NCBI RefSeq assembly: GCF_963677195.1
Contig: NZ_OY781918.1
Span: 1,972,923-2,036,922 of the forward strand
Reading direction: 5' to 3'
Origin: an uncultured Marinifilum sp.
GTDB taxonomy: Bacteria; Bacteroidota; Bacteroidia; Bacteroidales; Marinifilaceae
DNA length: 64,000 nt
Part shown: positions 15,798 through 25,279 of the stretch, in pieces
Layout of the letters: each line of letters begins with the position of its first letter
How positions within the stretch are numbered: the first letter of the stretch is position 1
Position numbers and translations under genes: made by a program
Notes under the pieces: generated by a model
What the model was told of the DNA's origin: nothing
What the model saw: only the letters and a program-made list of their open reading frames with translations
Database searches by the model: none

Positions 15798-17960
15798 ATG
15801 GTTATAAAAGAAATAGAGTTGGTGAATTTTCAGTGCTATTTCGGTACTAAAGTTTTTTCATTCACCAAAGGATTAAATATTATCCTGGGTGCAAATGCGC
15901 ACGGAAAAAGTAAATTGTTTGATGGGATTAATTGGCTATTGAATGGTAATGTAGTCGATATTGAGAATCTTATATCAGAAAAGGCTAAAGCTACAAAAAG
16001 TAATTTCGAAGTGGCGGTAAGGTTAACTTGTGAACAAAACGGCATAAATTACTGTATTGAACGTTATTTTGATGTTGATATTATTGGAAATAAAACAGAA
16101 TGTTCACATCCGAAATGTTTGGGTTATGTGGATAATGAAGATGGTAGTAGAGATACAGTTGATGGTGAGGAGTTATTGGATAGTTTGTTCCCTCCGGTAT
16201 TAAGAAAGTACTCGCTTTTCAAGGGAGAGCGTGAATTGAATGTTTTCGATCCTACATCAAATAAAGATGCCTTATTAAATTTAGTAAATGCTCTTTCTGA
16301 TTTTAGAACTTTAGATGCTTATGTGGAGATTGCCAAGGAAGCATATCTGAGACACAATAAAGTTCTTGATAGTAAGGCTAGAAAGAACAAAAACGAACAA
16401 AGAAAATACGATCGTTTAGTAAAAGATAGAGATCATTATCAGTTTCAAATTAAGAAGTTTTCTGATGCCAATAAAGCTTTTAATGAAGATCTTTTTCAGA
16501 TTAGAAAAAGAAGAGAGGACAATTTAGCTTTTATTGAAACGGGTCCTCAGTTGGAAAAAGTAAACAGTAAGATATTTAATCAAGAAAAAGAAAGAAGTCA
16601 ATATCAATATAATTTGTCTACTAAAACAAATTTTACTGTTGATCTGTTTGATGAAAAATGGCTATTGATGTCTTTCAATGAAATTCAGGATGCTTTTGAT
16701 AAAAAAGTTGGTTCTTTAAGTAAAAAAAAGAGAAGATTGACTAAAGAATTCGATGAAAAACAAGGTGCAATAAAAGGTAAAAAGCAATTAATTGAGGATT
16801 TAACTAAAACGCAAACGCCTCTTCCTGTTGGTACTCCATCTAAAGAGATAATGGAAGAGATGCTCGAGGAGGAAATTTGTAAAGTATGCAATAGAGAAGC
16901 TCCCAAAGGTTCTGAAGCCTATGAGTATATGCAAAAAAGGTTGAAAGAATTTTTACAGCATATTCAACCTGAATTAGAGGAAGTTGAAGAAGAGCAAGCA
17001 TTCAAAAATGAATTCATTGAAGAGCTGAGGGCTTTGAGTCTGGAAATGACAAAAAAGAGAAGCAAAACCAGTGATGAAACAATTCAAAAAGAAATTAATG
17101 AGACTTATGAATTGATCGATTTGTTGAGAACTCGAATTCACGAAAAGGATATTGCAATTAATGATCTTGAAAAAGAGAGAGAAAAAATTCTTAGTAAAAG
17201 TACTGCTGGAGAAGAAACAATTTTAGAAGCAGCAAATTCAATTAGGCAGTATGATTATGAAATTCCCCGTATAGAAGCCAAAGTATTTCAGAACAGAGAA
17301 AAGGTTAAAAATTTTGAAGAGGAACTAAGAAAAACTCAGGAAGCAATTGATAAAATCAATTTTGAAGAAGGTTTGCAATCCGAAAATTTGAAGACTTTAA
17401 TTTTGCGAGATCTAAAAATAATCACACAGGAAGTCAAAGAGGAAATTTTTGATGATTTTATTAATGATCTGGAAACAAAATCAAATCATTATTATCGAAA
17501 ATTTGGAGAGGCTAGTTCTGGCTTCACAGGTCAGATTAAAATTCATCGCATAAGTGATACCAATAATATTCAAATCAAAACAATTGATAATTCCTCGGAT
17601 AGAGATATTACGCATACGCTGAGTAGCTCAACTTTAACATCAGTGAATATTTCCATTTTGATGGCAATTTCCGATCTGTCTATTAAGAATTCTGGTCAAG
17701 CATTACCTATGATTTTTGATGCTCCAACATCTGAATTCGACCTCCTTAAATCAATTGAGTTCTATAAGCTTTGTCGTGAAAATTTTGAACAAAGTATTAT
17801 CATGACTAAGGACTTTTTGGAAGACTTAGGGGATAGGAAATTTTTAGTAGGCGAAAACTTTAAGAAAATAAGCAAGGACAAAGCCTTTTGGGTAAAGCTG
17901 GATGAGAGTATCAATCCGGAAGAAATGCAATCTGTAGAATCTCAAATTATTAATTTGTAG
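15798..17960 (+). CDS. DndD/SMC/Rad50-like ATPase of the phosphorothioate system
   Basis: The 720-residue protein has an ABC-ATPase head at each end joined by a long coiled coil. Walker A is GANAHGKS at 31-38. A CxxC zinc-hook-like pair lies in the middle (Cys361 and Cys364, EICKVCNRE). The signature region is LSSSTLTSV (about 610-620), and Walker B is MIFDAPTSEFD (Asp641). This is the architecture of DndD and Rad50. DndD itself belongs to double-strand Dnd modification, yet no dndB, dndE or other dnd partner lies here. A role in the restriction half is more likely. It is separated by 2 bp from the preceding gene and 4 bp from the next one. Confidence 0.8.
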   Translation: MVIKEIELVNFQCYFGTKVFSFTKGLNIILGANAHGKSKLFDGINWLLNGNVVDIENLISEKAKATKSNFEVAVRLTCEQNGINYCIERYFDVDIIGNKTECSHPKCLGYVDNEDGSRDTVDGEELLDSLFPPVLRKYSLFKGERELNVFDPTSNKDALLNLVNALSDFRTLDAYVEIAKEAYLRHNKVLDSKARKNKNEQRKYDRLVKDRDHYQFQIKKFSDANKAFNEDLFQIRKRREDNLAFIETGPQLEKVNSKIFNQEKERSQYQYNLSTKTNFTVDLFDEKWLLMSFNEIQDAFDKKVGSLSKKKRRLTKEFDEKQGAIKGKKQLIEDLTKTQTPLPVGTPSKEIMEEMLEEEICKVCNREAPKGSEAYEYMQKRLKEFLQHIQPELEEVEEEQAFKNEFIEELRALSLEMTKKRSKTSDETIQKEINETYELIDLLRTRIHEKDIAINDLEKEREKILSKSTAGEETILEAANSIRQYDYEIPRIEAKVFQNREKVKNFEEELRKTQEAIDKINFEEGLQSENLKTLILRDLKIITQEVKEEIFDDFINDLETKSNHYYRKFGEASSGFTGQIKIHRISDTNNIQIKTIDNSSDRDITHTLSSSTLTSVNISILMAISDLSIKNSGQALPMIFDAPTSEFDLLKSIEFYKLCRENFEQSIIMTKDFLEDLGDRKFLVGENFKKISKDKAFWVKLDESINPEEMQSVESQIINL

Positions 17961-17964
17961 TAAA

Positions 17965-18498
17965 ATGGAAGAATTATTTGATAGGTGGGCTGCAGCAGCT
18001 CCTAAATACGATAAAATATTTGAACCTCTATTTAATAAATTGGCTAAAAAATTTGGTAGTTCAGAGGAGAAAAAAGAAGATTCTGGTAAAATATTTAATT
18101 CAAACTACGAATTATACATGTATGCATTCTTTCTAGGGTTATACAGAAACAAGCGAATTCCAATTGAAGGTGAGAAGATAGATTTTAGCCATGAAATTAA
18201 ACATTGGGGTAAAAAAGGTCGTCATGCCGATCGTAAAGATTACACCATCTTGCAGCGTTATATGTTCATGGCATTAGTTGCAAAAACTGACTTGGATTTT
18301 ATTGAGCTTGATAATGCTGAAGAAGTAGGTATTAAGAGAGCTGTATTGCAACTAAGAGCTGAATTCGCTGAATACACTAACACAGGCTTGTTAATTCTAC
18401 AAGAACAATATGAAACCGATAAACTGGCTTTTAATAATAAGAAGTGGTTTTTGGAGAAAATTCAACAGTATAATGCAGCGCTGATTGAAGAAAATTAA
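17965..18498 (+). CDS. Last gene of the ssp rightward operon, unknown function
   Basis: The protein has 177 residues and starts 4 bp after the SMC-like gene, so it is almost certainly cotranscribed and coupled. It has no signal peptide or membrane segment. The central part (NYELYMYAFFLGLYRNKRIP and HWGKKGRHADRKDYTILQRY) is rich in aromatic and basic residues and could contact DNA. This block resembles small proteins sometimes annotated as dnd-system associated. The flanking parts are helical. I cannot assign a family. Because it travels with the helicase and ATPase it may complete their complex. Confidence 0.75.
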   Translation: MEELFDRWAAAAPKYDKIFEPLFNKLAKKFGSSEEKKEDSGKIFNSNYELYMYAFFLGLYRNKRIPIEGEKIDFSHEIKHWGKKGRHADRKDYTILQRYMFMALVAKTDLDFIELDNAEEVGIKRAVLQLRAEFAEYTNTGLLILQEQYETDKLAFNNKKWFLEKIQQYNAALIEEN

Positions 18499-18671
18499 TC
18501 ATAAAAGGATTGTATTTAATGAATTTATTAAAAAAATCAAAAACCAAATAAGATGAACCTTGAAATATTTAATGAAATAAGAAGATATTATAAAATTTTG
18601 ATCCATTATTAGATTAGTTATATTCTAATGTTGAATTTGATTTAATGGCTAATGCTACATAATTTTAAGGT

Positions 18672-18694
18672 ATGGCTATCTACTTGATAGCCAT
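18672..18694. terminator. Hairpin between the convergent ssp operons
   Basis: A perfect 9-bp stem (ATGGCTATC at 18672-18680, GATAGCCAT at 18686-18694) with a 5-nt loop. It spans the stop codon of the leftward exonuclease gene. There is no long T run on either side, so it may slow transcription in both directions rather than terminate classically. Confidence 0.5.
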
Positions 18695-19216
18695 TAATCT
18701 CTTATACACCTCAAAAGTCAACCGTGCATCCTCAATCGCACTATGTTTCTCCCTTCTCTCCAAGTCAAATAAATCAACCAAATCACTCAATGATTTTTCC
18801 CTATCAGGCAAAATCCCTTTCTGCGATAGAAAATAAGAAATAGATTGCACATCGATATGTCGATGGTAAATTTTATTATACTCACGCATAAAATTGTTCA
18901 AATGGCACATTCTACGGAAAAATGAAACATCAAAATTAATATTCCAACCAGCAAAACGATAGTCTGTTCCAAATTCATCAAAAAATCGAACCAACATCTC
19001 CTTTTGCTTACAAGCATCAACTAAATTCGATTCATCTAATCCATGTATCGCTTTAGATTGTGCTGAAAACTTTCTTTTAGTTCTTAAGGACAAAAATGAA
19101 TGAAATTCTTTTATGATTTCATTTTCTTCATTCACTAACACTGCTCCAAACTCAATAGGATTATCCTTGAATACATCAATTCCAGTAGTTTCAAAATCTA
19201 TAAAACATATATTCAT
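18680..19216 (-). CDS. DnaQ-like 3'-5' exonuclease (DEDDh)
   Basis: The 178-residue single-domain exonuclease has all five residues of the DEDDh site: Asp7 and Glu9 in IDFETTG, Asp96 in GWNINFDVSFF, and His158 and Asp163 in HSAIEDAR. Such enzymes degrade single-stranded DNA or RNA from the 3' end. It is the last gene of the leftward ssp operon, 7 bp after the membrane-protein gene. That placement suggests a part in the defence unit, for example trimming nicked DNA, but exonucleases of this kind are also common housekeeping genes. A hairpin covers its stop codon. Confidence 0.85.
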   Translation of the reverse strand: MNICFIDFETTGIDVFKDNPIEFGAVLVNEENEIIKEFHSFLSLRTKRKFSAQSKAIHGLDESNLVDACKQKEMLVRFFDEFGTDYRFAGWNINFDVSFFRRMCHLNNFMREYNKIYHRHIDVQSISYFLSQKGILPDREKSLSDLVDLFDLERREKHSAIEDARLTFEVYKRLMAIK

Positions 19217-19223
19217 TTAATTA

Positions 19224-20003
19224 TTATATTTTATCAATTCCTCCATTCGACTTTCTCATTAAATCAAACTCTCCCAAAATCTTATTATAAATACCTTCTT
19301 TATTAATTGTTTTTTGAGCTTTTATTACTAAAGGTACCCATTCTTTAGATTCATACATTTTACTTGGAGAGAAATAGATTACATCATCACAAATGTAAAA
19401 AGAATAGTTGATTGGATATTTTAATATTTGGTACTTATTGAGCTTTCCATTTAATTCTCCTCTTTTCTTTAATTCACTTACTTTATGATCAAGAATTTCT
19501 TGTGATTCAGTGATTTTACTTTTAACCTTTAGTTTCCATAAGTCAGATAAATTATCTATAAATGGATTTTTTTTTGACAACATAAAAACATTAATCTCGG
19601 CATCCTTTTTTCGTAACAAACTATTTATTTCTTCAGATAAAGAGTTCAATAAAGAATATCCATAAGTAAAGTAAATTGTAACTTTTTGAGAATTCTGAAT
19701 TGATTTTTTAAGATCATATGTTGCTAGTTTAAAATTGCCATAATATTTAATAATACCTGAATCATTAAATGCATCTTTATGCTGCATAATAGCAAAATGT
19801 TCTTTCGAAAAATCTTCTTTCATTAAATTTTGAAAAAAAGCCCCTACTAAAAAACTTGCATAAACAGAAGTTCCAATTGAAATAGCAACAAGTAATAATT
19901 GGTTATCAGATCCAAAAATCCAAATGGAAAGAATTATCAATAAAATAACTACTAAAGTATAAACAGTTAATTTACAAGTGAAAATTTTTAAATAAGCATC
20001 CAT
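19224..20003 (-). CDS. Membrane-anchored protein of the ssp leftward operon, unknown function
   Basis: The 259-residue protein has two membrane helices near the N-terminus (about 12-30 and 36-57), then a soluble cytoplasmic domain of about 200 residues. The soluble part alternates strands and helices (VTIYFTYGYSLLNSLSEEI, AEINVFMLSKKNP, NYSFYICDDVIYFSP). This is reminiscent of degenerate PLD-like sensor domains, but no HKD residues are visible. It lies 23 bp after sspD and 7 bp before the exonuclease gene. A membrane protein is not part of the SspABCD or SspE sets that I know. It could be an abortive-infection effector or simply a passenger. Confidence 0.75.
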   Translation of the reverse strand: MDAYLKIFTCKLTVYTLVVILLIILSIWIFGSDNQLLLVAISIGTSVYASFLVGAFFQNLMKEDFSKEHFAIMQHKDAFNDSGIIKYYGNFKLATYDLKKSIQNSQKVTIYFTYGYSLLNSLSEEINSLLRKKDAEINVFMLSKKNPFIDNLSDLWKLKVKSKITESQEILDHKVSELKKRGELNGKLNKYQILKYPINYSFYICDDVIYFSPSKMYESKEWVPLVIKAQKTINKEGIYNKILGEFDLMRKSNGGIDKI

Positions 20004-20026
20004 ACTGTATAGGTTTAGATTTTATA

Positions 20027-21205
20027 CTATATAAAACAACTAGCACAACCATCACCTTCAGCATCCAACAACTCATCCAGCCAATTCGGATCAGCAGCAT
20101 TCTTCTCTTTCTTCACTCCCAAAATATCATCCTGCCAACTCGTTTTTGTTTGCAGATTCTCATAACGCTTCTTCATGCGCTTTAGGTGTTCTCTTTTAAT
20201 ACCAATCACACGATCAGGATGCGATAACTGTTCCAAGCTTTCACCCTGTATCCAGGTATAACCATCTTTCTCATATTTCATTGCCTCTTTAAATAAATCC
20301 GGATGCTGTTCCAGCAACCAAACCCATTCAATTTTCTGCTGGTAAAAACAGAAAAAGCAACCTGAACGACTTCGGAAATATTTTCCTTTTTCACCATCCA
20401 CCTCATACTCTCTTGGCAAATAGTAACTTGGTAAATCTACATTACTTTCCTCAATCAAATCAAAAATATCTTGTCTTACCAAAACATCATCATTTTCAAT
20501 CAAAGGAAAATAATCCAATTGTCCAACTGGATAATCAGTTGTTTTCAACCAATCAAAAACAACCTTATTAAATCCAATCACATTCACATCCAGTAAAGCA
20601 TCTAGCTTTTGTCTGATGGAGAAAAATGGAGAAATTTCTTGTTTTACAATTTCTAAAACTTTATCAAGTAAAGTATTATCTAAATGATTTTGATAATATC
20701 TCTCAATCTCAGCAATTTTTGAATTATGTAAGACCTTATTGATAACATCTACACTCCATATATTCCTTCTAAAAGGGAATATAGATTGTATATTAGACTT
20801 AGTAGAAATATATCCTTCTCTGTCTTCATCTCCTCGAATCCCCACATACGAAATTGCCGGACTGTCACCAATCGCAGCCTCAAAAGGAGCCAATTTTAAG
20901 TTTTTAGTACACCACCTTGCATTTTGCGCTGGAAGATAACCTCCATATTTTTTCCAGAAAAAATCAAATGGATTATCCTCGTTTGTACTTTGAAAATTCT
21001 TATCCTGGTATTTTTTTACAGAGACTTGTAACTCATGTTCCAATTGTTCTATTAAAACATAGGTCTCGGCTAATTCTCTACCTGTATCACATGTGTAATA
21101 CTCAATTGGCAATTCTTCCTTGCTATATATTTTATTCAGGTAAATGGCCAAAGCGGCACTATCTTTTCCACCACTAATTCCTAATACATGTTTAATTTCT
21201 GCCAT
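20027..21205 (-). CDS. sspD: SspD/DndC-like ATP pyrophosphatase (PAPS-reductase family)
   Basis: The 392-residue protein opens with the PP-loop motif SGGKDS at 11-16 and the PAPS-reductase block EYYTCDTGRELAETY. Further features are ARWCTKNLKLAPF and a cysteine pair SGCFFCFY (Cys283 and Cys286). A second pair lies at the very C-terminus (GCASCF, Cys387 and Cys390). Members of this group in phosphorothioation operons activate the DNA backbone by adenylation and insert sulfur delivered by the desulfurase. The ATG overlaps the TAA of sspC by one base (TAATG), so the two are coupled. The order sspB-sspC-sspD is as in known ssp clusters. Confidence 0.88.
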   Translation of the reverse strand: MAEIKHVLGISGGKDSAALAIYLNKIYSKEELPIEYYTCDTGRELAETYVLIEQLEHELQVSVKKYQDKNFQSTNEDNPFDFFWKKYGGYLPAQNARWCTKNLKLAPFEAAIGDSPAISYVGIRGDEDREGYISTKSNIQSIFPFRRNIWSVDVINKVLHNSKIAEIERYYQNHLDNTLLDKVLEIVKQEISPFFSIRQKLDALLDVNVIGFNKVVFDWLKTTDYPVGQLDYFPLIENDDVLVRQDIFDLIEESNVDLPSYYLPREYEVDGEKGKYFRSRSGCFFCFYQQKIEWVWLLEQHPDLFKEAMKYEKDGYTWIQGESLEQLSHPDRVIGIKREHLKRMKKRYENLQTKTSWQDDILGVKKEKNAADPNWLDELLDAEGDGCASCFI

Positions 21206-24200
21206 TAGATCAGTTCCTGTAATTTTTTTAATAATAAAGCTTTTCGTTCTTCAGGTTGAAGTTTCTGTATTAATTTTTCGACTTCATTTTCAGATTTTAA
21301 ATAATTTTCTGAAAATTCATGAGGAAAGATAATTCTTTCTTGTTTCACTTCTCCCGTTTGATCAATGATATCTACAGCATATACACTTTCATTCTTTCTA
21401 GTGTCATTTAGTTTGTGAATATCAACTAATCGTTCAAGTTGTTGAAATGATTTCTTGAATTTAGTAATAAAAATAGAAATTTCTTCATCTCTTATTTCGG
21501 AGAAATTCTTATTGAATAAGCTATTGTAAATACTTTTTATCCACTCACTTTTTTTCGAGCTAGGCAATCTGAATTTCTGTAACAGTCTCTTTAAGTGAGA
21601 GGGAATGATTTGTATGTCAATTTCATCGAATCGAGTTTCTAAATGATTTTTGTATTCTTTGTAAGATACATTCGATGCGCCAATAACTTTTTTAAACTTT
21701 TCTTCTACTTGCTCAATTAAATTCTGTTCACACTCTCTTAATTCCTTAATAACAGATTTAAGTTGTAAAGTGTAATCATCCAGATTAATGTTTTCATTCT
21801 TTAAATCAAGTCCGGAATATCCCAATGCTTTAGGAATGTCTTCAAAAAAAGCTGTTTCTGGATCTTGTGCTTTAGCAATTGCTTCTCTGAACAGTATTGC
21901 TTCAGCAGGTAAATTTTTTGTTCGTTTTGTGTAATTAGGCAATTCTCTGTAGAAAACAAATAATGGGCGTATGGTTTCAATATAAACCGATCTCTTTCCA
22001 TTTATTTCGTGATTCTTATTGATTAAAGTTCGATAAGTGTTAAGTAGGTTTAGCTTAATTCCTTCAACCGAAAATGTTTTAATATTATAATCTTTAGGGT
22101 TTTTTTGAATTAATTCAAAAACTTCTTCAGTTAAGAATGGTACGTATCCTTTACTATTGAATAAGGCAAAATTGTCTTGCTGAATATGTAAGAAAGTTGG
22201 TATCCAGAAAGAAAGGAAACCATTTTTTAACTTGAATGGAGCTACAGAGAATTCATTGTAAAATTCTTGTAGATTGATTTTTTCTTGTTTCGCACGGTTA
22301 AGGATTTCCATCGATTTTAACCACAACCCATAAAATACACCACTTTCATCAGGAGTTTCAAATTCCCATTTGCCTTCAGCGAAATGTTGATGTATTTGTG
22401 TGTCCTTTAGTAAGCTTAAATAAATTGTTTTTTCAGCTGGATATTTATTAGCTGCAAATCCTAAATCTTCTTGATCAGAATGATGAATCAATGCACGCAT
22501 ATAGTTTCTCCGGGCAGTTGCAATGGCCGGACTCACTTTATGTCTGTTGATAAGTTCGTTTCGTAGAATAGGTGTTTCGAAATAAACATCTTCACATATA
22601 CTCGATAATTCTCGATTTAATTCCCTTTGAGATTCAATCACAATATTTACACCATTGCGACACCAGCTGACATTCTCACTGGTTAAATTATTTAAAACCT
22701 CTTTTGTTAAATCATTTTCAAGTTTTTCCTTGAGTTTTTCAAGCTCTCTGCAAGCAACTCTATCTTCATGATTTTCGTTAATTACATATTCAGTCTTGTC
22801 TATTTCCCAAAGAATAGTTTTTATCTCTTCGGTTCTTCTAAACAGAGCGTAAAGGTTACTTGGGAAATTAACACTTGCTTCGTTGATTTTATCAGTTAAG
22901 TTTTGTTCTGAAAAAATTAAATTAATATATCCATCAAGTTCATCTTTTGCCTGTTGAAGGTAAGGTGTGTTTGAAATTTTGTAAGCAAAAAATCTTGGTG
23001 TTCCTCTTGTGTAACTAATCGATTTAGCTAATAAAACAGGTAACTGGTAATATTTTTCAATATCTCGTGAGATATCTTCTGATTTTGTAACCTTACTGCT
23101 AGCTTCAAGCATGGCCTTATCAAAATCCAAATCTGTTCCTTCAAAAAGAATAAATCTTTCAGAAAATTCTCTATATCGGATAATTTGTTTTTGCTCTAAC
23201 TGATGTAGAATGTTTTCAACTTTCTTTTTGTCATTTTCAAAGAAGTAGGCTAGTAATAAATTGTGATTTATTTTTCCTCCTTGTGAAGAGAAAATACTCA
23301 ATAAACCAATGGTTTTAACCAATTTTTCAGCGAGCCTAATATCTTTATTGAAACTAGCTTCTACTTTTTCTAAAGCTATTCTAATGGCATCCCATCCGTT
23401 TTTATCAGGATTACTACTGCTGATGATAGCTCCATAAAAGTTTTGAATTAAAAAGTCATAAACTTTACTCAAACTATACCACTTTGACTTTTTAGTAAAA
23501 TTATATAATGAGTTTGCCTCTTTTCTATTCAGGAAAGTAAATAGTGATCGTTCATTTTGTCCGTATGATTGTAAAGCACGTGTAAGACAATTAGCAGAAG
23601 CTAAATCCATTGGATATAATGCAGAAGCATATTCTAAATCATAATTGGCATAGTTTTTAATGATTTTAGAATCTAGGATTGCTTGATTGACAGATGAAAT
23701 TTCATCCAATTTATTTTTCTCAAACTTCCATTGTTTAATTCTTTCTCCGGCCAAATAAAGCAATTGTTCTATTGGCTCATTAAAAGTAATGTGAATAAAT
23801 CGACCGTTTACTTTTTGCCATTCATCTTGTTCTTTTCTATTTAGTCCGGTACCGTATTGAGAAAAGCTCTGATGTAATGAGGTCAGAAGAATAATATTGC
23901 GTTTAGGATCATTTACATATTCAGCTAGTTGCTGTATGAAATATATATTCTCCTCAACATCAACTTTTGAAGAGTATTCTAAAAATTTCCCATATTCATC
24001 AATAACAATGAATAAAAATTTATCCTCGCTCTTACATTTTAAATAATGTTTATCTAAAGCATTAAGTACATCTTTTCCATTGGAAGAATCAATGTTTAAT
24101 TGCTTAGCAAGGCTTTCTATTAAAGAAGAATAGGACCCAATTAGATTTATAAATTCGAAATTCTTGGCTCCGTTAAAATATTCTCCAGTATGGAAAAAGT

Positions 24201-24417
24201 ATTCTGTTTTTTGATTTAAATTTTGTTCTAAAGCCCAAATAAAGCTTGATTTTCCAGTGCCGTAAGAACCAATAATATTAAAACAGTGTCCTGTGCTTGT
24301 AAAACCAGATGCAATAGATTTAGCTACTTGCTCAGCATTTGGTGTAACGATATAATTTAAAGATAAATCCTTATCTCTGATAATATTGACAGAAGGTGAA
24401 TAGTTCTTGTTATCCAT
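21205..24417 (-). CDS. sspC: SspC-like large P-loop ATPase
   Basis: The protein has 1070 residues. The N-terminal AAA/STAND-like ATPase has Walker A GSYGTGKS at 50-57 and Walker B FLFIVIDEYG with Asp140 and Glu141. It is followed by ILLTSLHQSFSQY and a long helical region with no further motif that I know. A large ATPase of about 1000 residues between the DUF4007 nickase and the PAPS-reductase-like protein is the hallmark of SspC in single-strand phosphorothioate systems. It overlaps sspB by 8 bp at its start and sspD by 1 bp at its end. Assignment rests mainly on context and size. Confidence 0.85.
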   Translation of the reverse strand: MDNKNYSPSVNIIRDKDLSLNYIVTPNAEQVAKSIASGFTSTGHCFNIIGSYGTGKSSFIWALEQNLNQKTEYFFHTGEYFNGAKNFEFINLIGSYSSLIESLAKQLNIDSSNGKDVLNALDKHYLKCKSEDKFLFIVIDEYGKFLEYSSKVDVEENIYFIQQLAEYVNDPKRNIILLTSLHQSFSQYGTGLNRKEQDEWQKVNGRFIHITFNEPIEQLLYLAGERIKQWKFEKNKLDEISSVNQAILDSKIIKNYANYDLEYASALYPMDLASANCLTRALQSYGQNERSLFTFLNRKEANSLYNFTKKSKWYSLSKVYDFLIQNFYGAIISSSNPDKNGWDAIRIALEKVEASFNKDIRLAEKLVKTIGLLSIFSSQGGKINHNLLLAYFFENDKKKVENILHQLEQKQIIRYREFSERFILFEGTDLDFDKAMLEASSKVTKSEDISRDIEKYYQLPVLLAKSISYTRGTPRFFAYKISNTPYLQQAKDELDGYINLIFSEQNLTDKINEASVNFPSNLYALFRRTEEIKTILWEIDKTEYVINENHEDRVACRELEKLKEKLENDLTKEVLNNLTSENVSWCRNGVNIVIESQRELNRELSSICEDVYFETPILRNELINRHKVSPAIATARRNYMRALIHHSDQEDLGFAANKYPAEKTIYLSLLKDTQIHQHFAEGKWEFETPDESGVFYGLWLKSMEILNRAKQEKINLQEFYNEFSVAPFKLKNGFLSFWIPTFLHIQQDNFALFNSKGYVPFLTEEVFELIQKNPKDYNIKTFSVEGIKLNLLNTYRTLINKNHEINGKRSVYIETIRPLFVFYRELPNYTKRTKNLPAEAILFREAIAKAQDPETAFFEDIPKALGYSGLDLKNENINLDDYTLQLKSVIKELRECEQNLIEQVEEKFKKVIGASNVSYKEYKNHLETRFDEIDIQIIPSHLKRLLQKFRLPSSKKSEWIKSIYNSLFNKNFSEIRDEEISIFITKFKKSFQQLERLVDIHKLNDTRKNESVYAVDIIDQTGEVKQERIIFPHEFSENYLKSENEVEKLIQKLQPEERKALLLKKLQELI

Positions 24418-25270
24418 AATACTCTCCTAAAATTTCCCACTTATTTAGTGGCTGTTGAAACTGTAACTCTCTAACTCCTGAGTTTTCTGAAAAAACGATT
24501 GAGTCATACCTTTCCTCCAATCGTTTCAATTTTTTAATAACACCATGTTCTGTTATGCAGAATATTAGTGCAGGACTATTATTGGTTTTTAAAATATTTT
24601 CAACCGAAATAGAATTTTCTCCCTGAAATCTATCGAGTAAACAGTATAAGAAAAGTTCATCAGAAATTTCATCTCGATCAGTATTGTCTACAGCTATGTT
24701 TTTATTCGATTCAAATAAACGTAATTCTTGTAGTAAACCTATAAATTCATCTTCTATGTTTTTAGGGTTTTTAGGCTGCATGTAGTTAGCCTTAAAAACT
24801 TTAATGTCACTATCTAAAGTTTTATCACTTGGTCTTTCTTGATTGTGCTCTTCTGTTAGGTATATGAGTCCTTTCTTTATTCTTTCATCAGTGAATTCTC
24901 TGCTTCCATTTTTTAACTTATTAAAAAATAGATTGTAAATTGAAGCATATCCTTTTTTTACCAAATGATAATGCAATAGCCACAGTGAATTAGTATCTTC
25001 TAAAAAAGGATCAAATCCATTGTCTGAAAATATACAGTCTCCAAATTTACTAGTCAATTGATTATTTTCACCATCTTTGTTCTCATTAAGGATTCCGAAT
25101 GCTCGAATCCAAAATCGGATAGAGGTAACCATATTTTTCCCTACGCCTAGTTTTGTAACTGCATTATCATCACTAAATTTATTGCCTTCTTGTAGGAAAT
25201 CATAACCTTTTTTCAGCCAATAATGTCTGCAGTAAAAGGTTTCATGTCCCGAAAAAGTATATTTTGCCAT
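24410..25270 (-). CDS. sspB: SspB-like DUF4007 DNA nickase
   Basis: The 286-residue protein starts with the DUF4007 signature YTFSGHETFYCRHYWLKKG (residues 4-22), followed by KLGVGKNMVTSIRFWIRAFG. DUF4007 proteins in ssp clusters are reported as site-specific DNA-nicking enzymes needed for phosphorothioate modification. It is the first gene of the leftward operon and overlaps sspC by 8 bp. The C-terminal half (FCITEHGVIKKLKRLEER) looks like a winged-helix part. A palindrome lies 10 bp before its start codon and overlaps the probable promoter. Length and gene order agree with SspB. Confidence 0.88.
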   Translation of the reverse strand: MAKYTFSGHETFYCRHYWLKKGYDFLQEGNKFSDDNAVTKLGVGKNMVTSIRFWIRAFGILNENKDGENNQLTSKFGDCIFSDNGFDPFLEDTNSLWLLHYHLVKKGYASIYNLFFNKLKNGSREFTDERIKKGLIYLTEEHNQERPSDKTLDSDIKVFKANYMQPKNPKNIEDEFIGLLQELRLFESNKNIAVDNTDRDEISDELFLYCLLDRFQGENSISVENILKTNNSPALIFCITEHGVIKKLKRLEERYDSIVFSENSGVRELQFQQPLNKWEILGEYYG

Positions 25271-25279
25271 TTTTCTGTT

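Noticed and set aside
12235..18498. Reading the island as a classical DndABCDE system
   Set aside because: DndB and the small DndE are not recognisable. The DUF4007 protein and the large ATPase beside the PAPS-reductase-like gene are the SspBCD signature instead.
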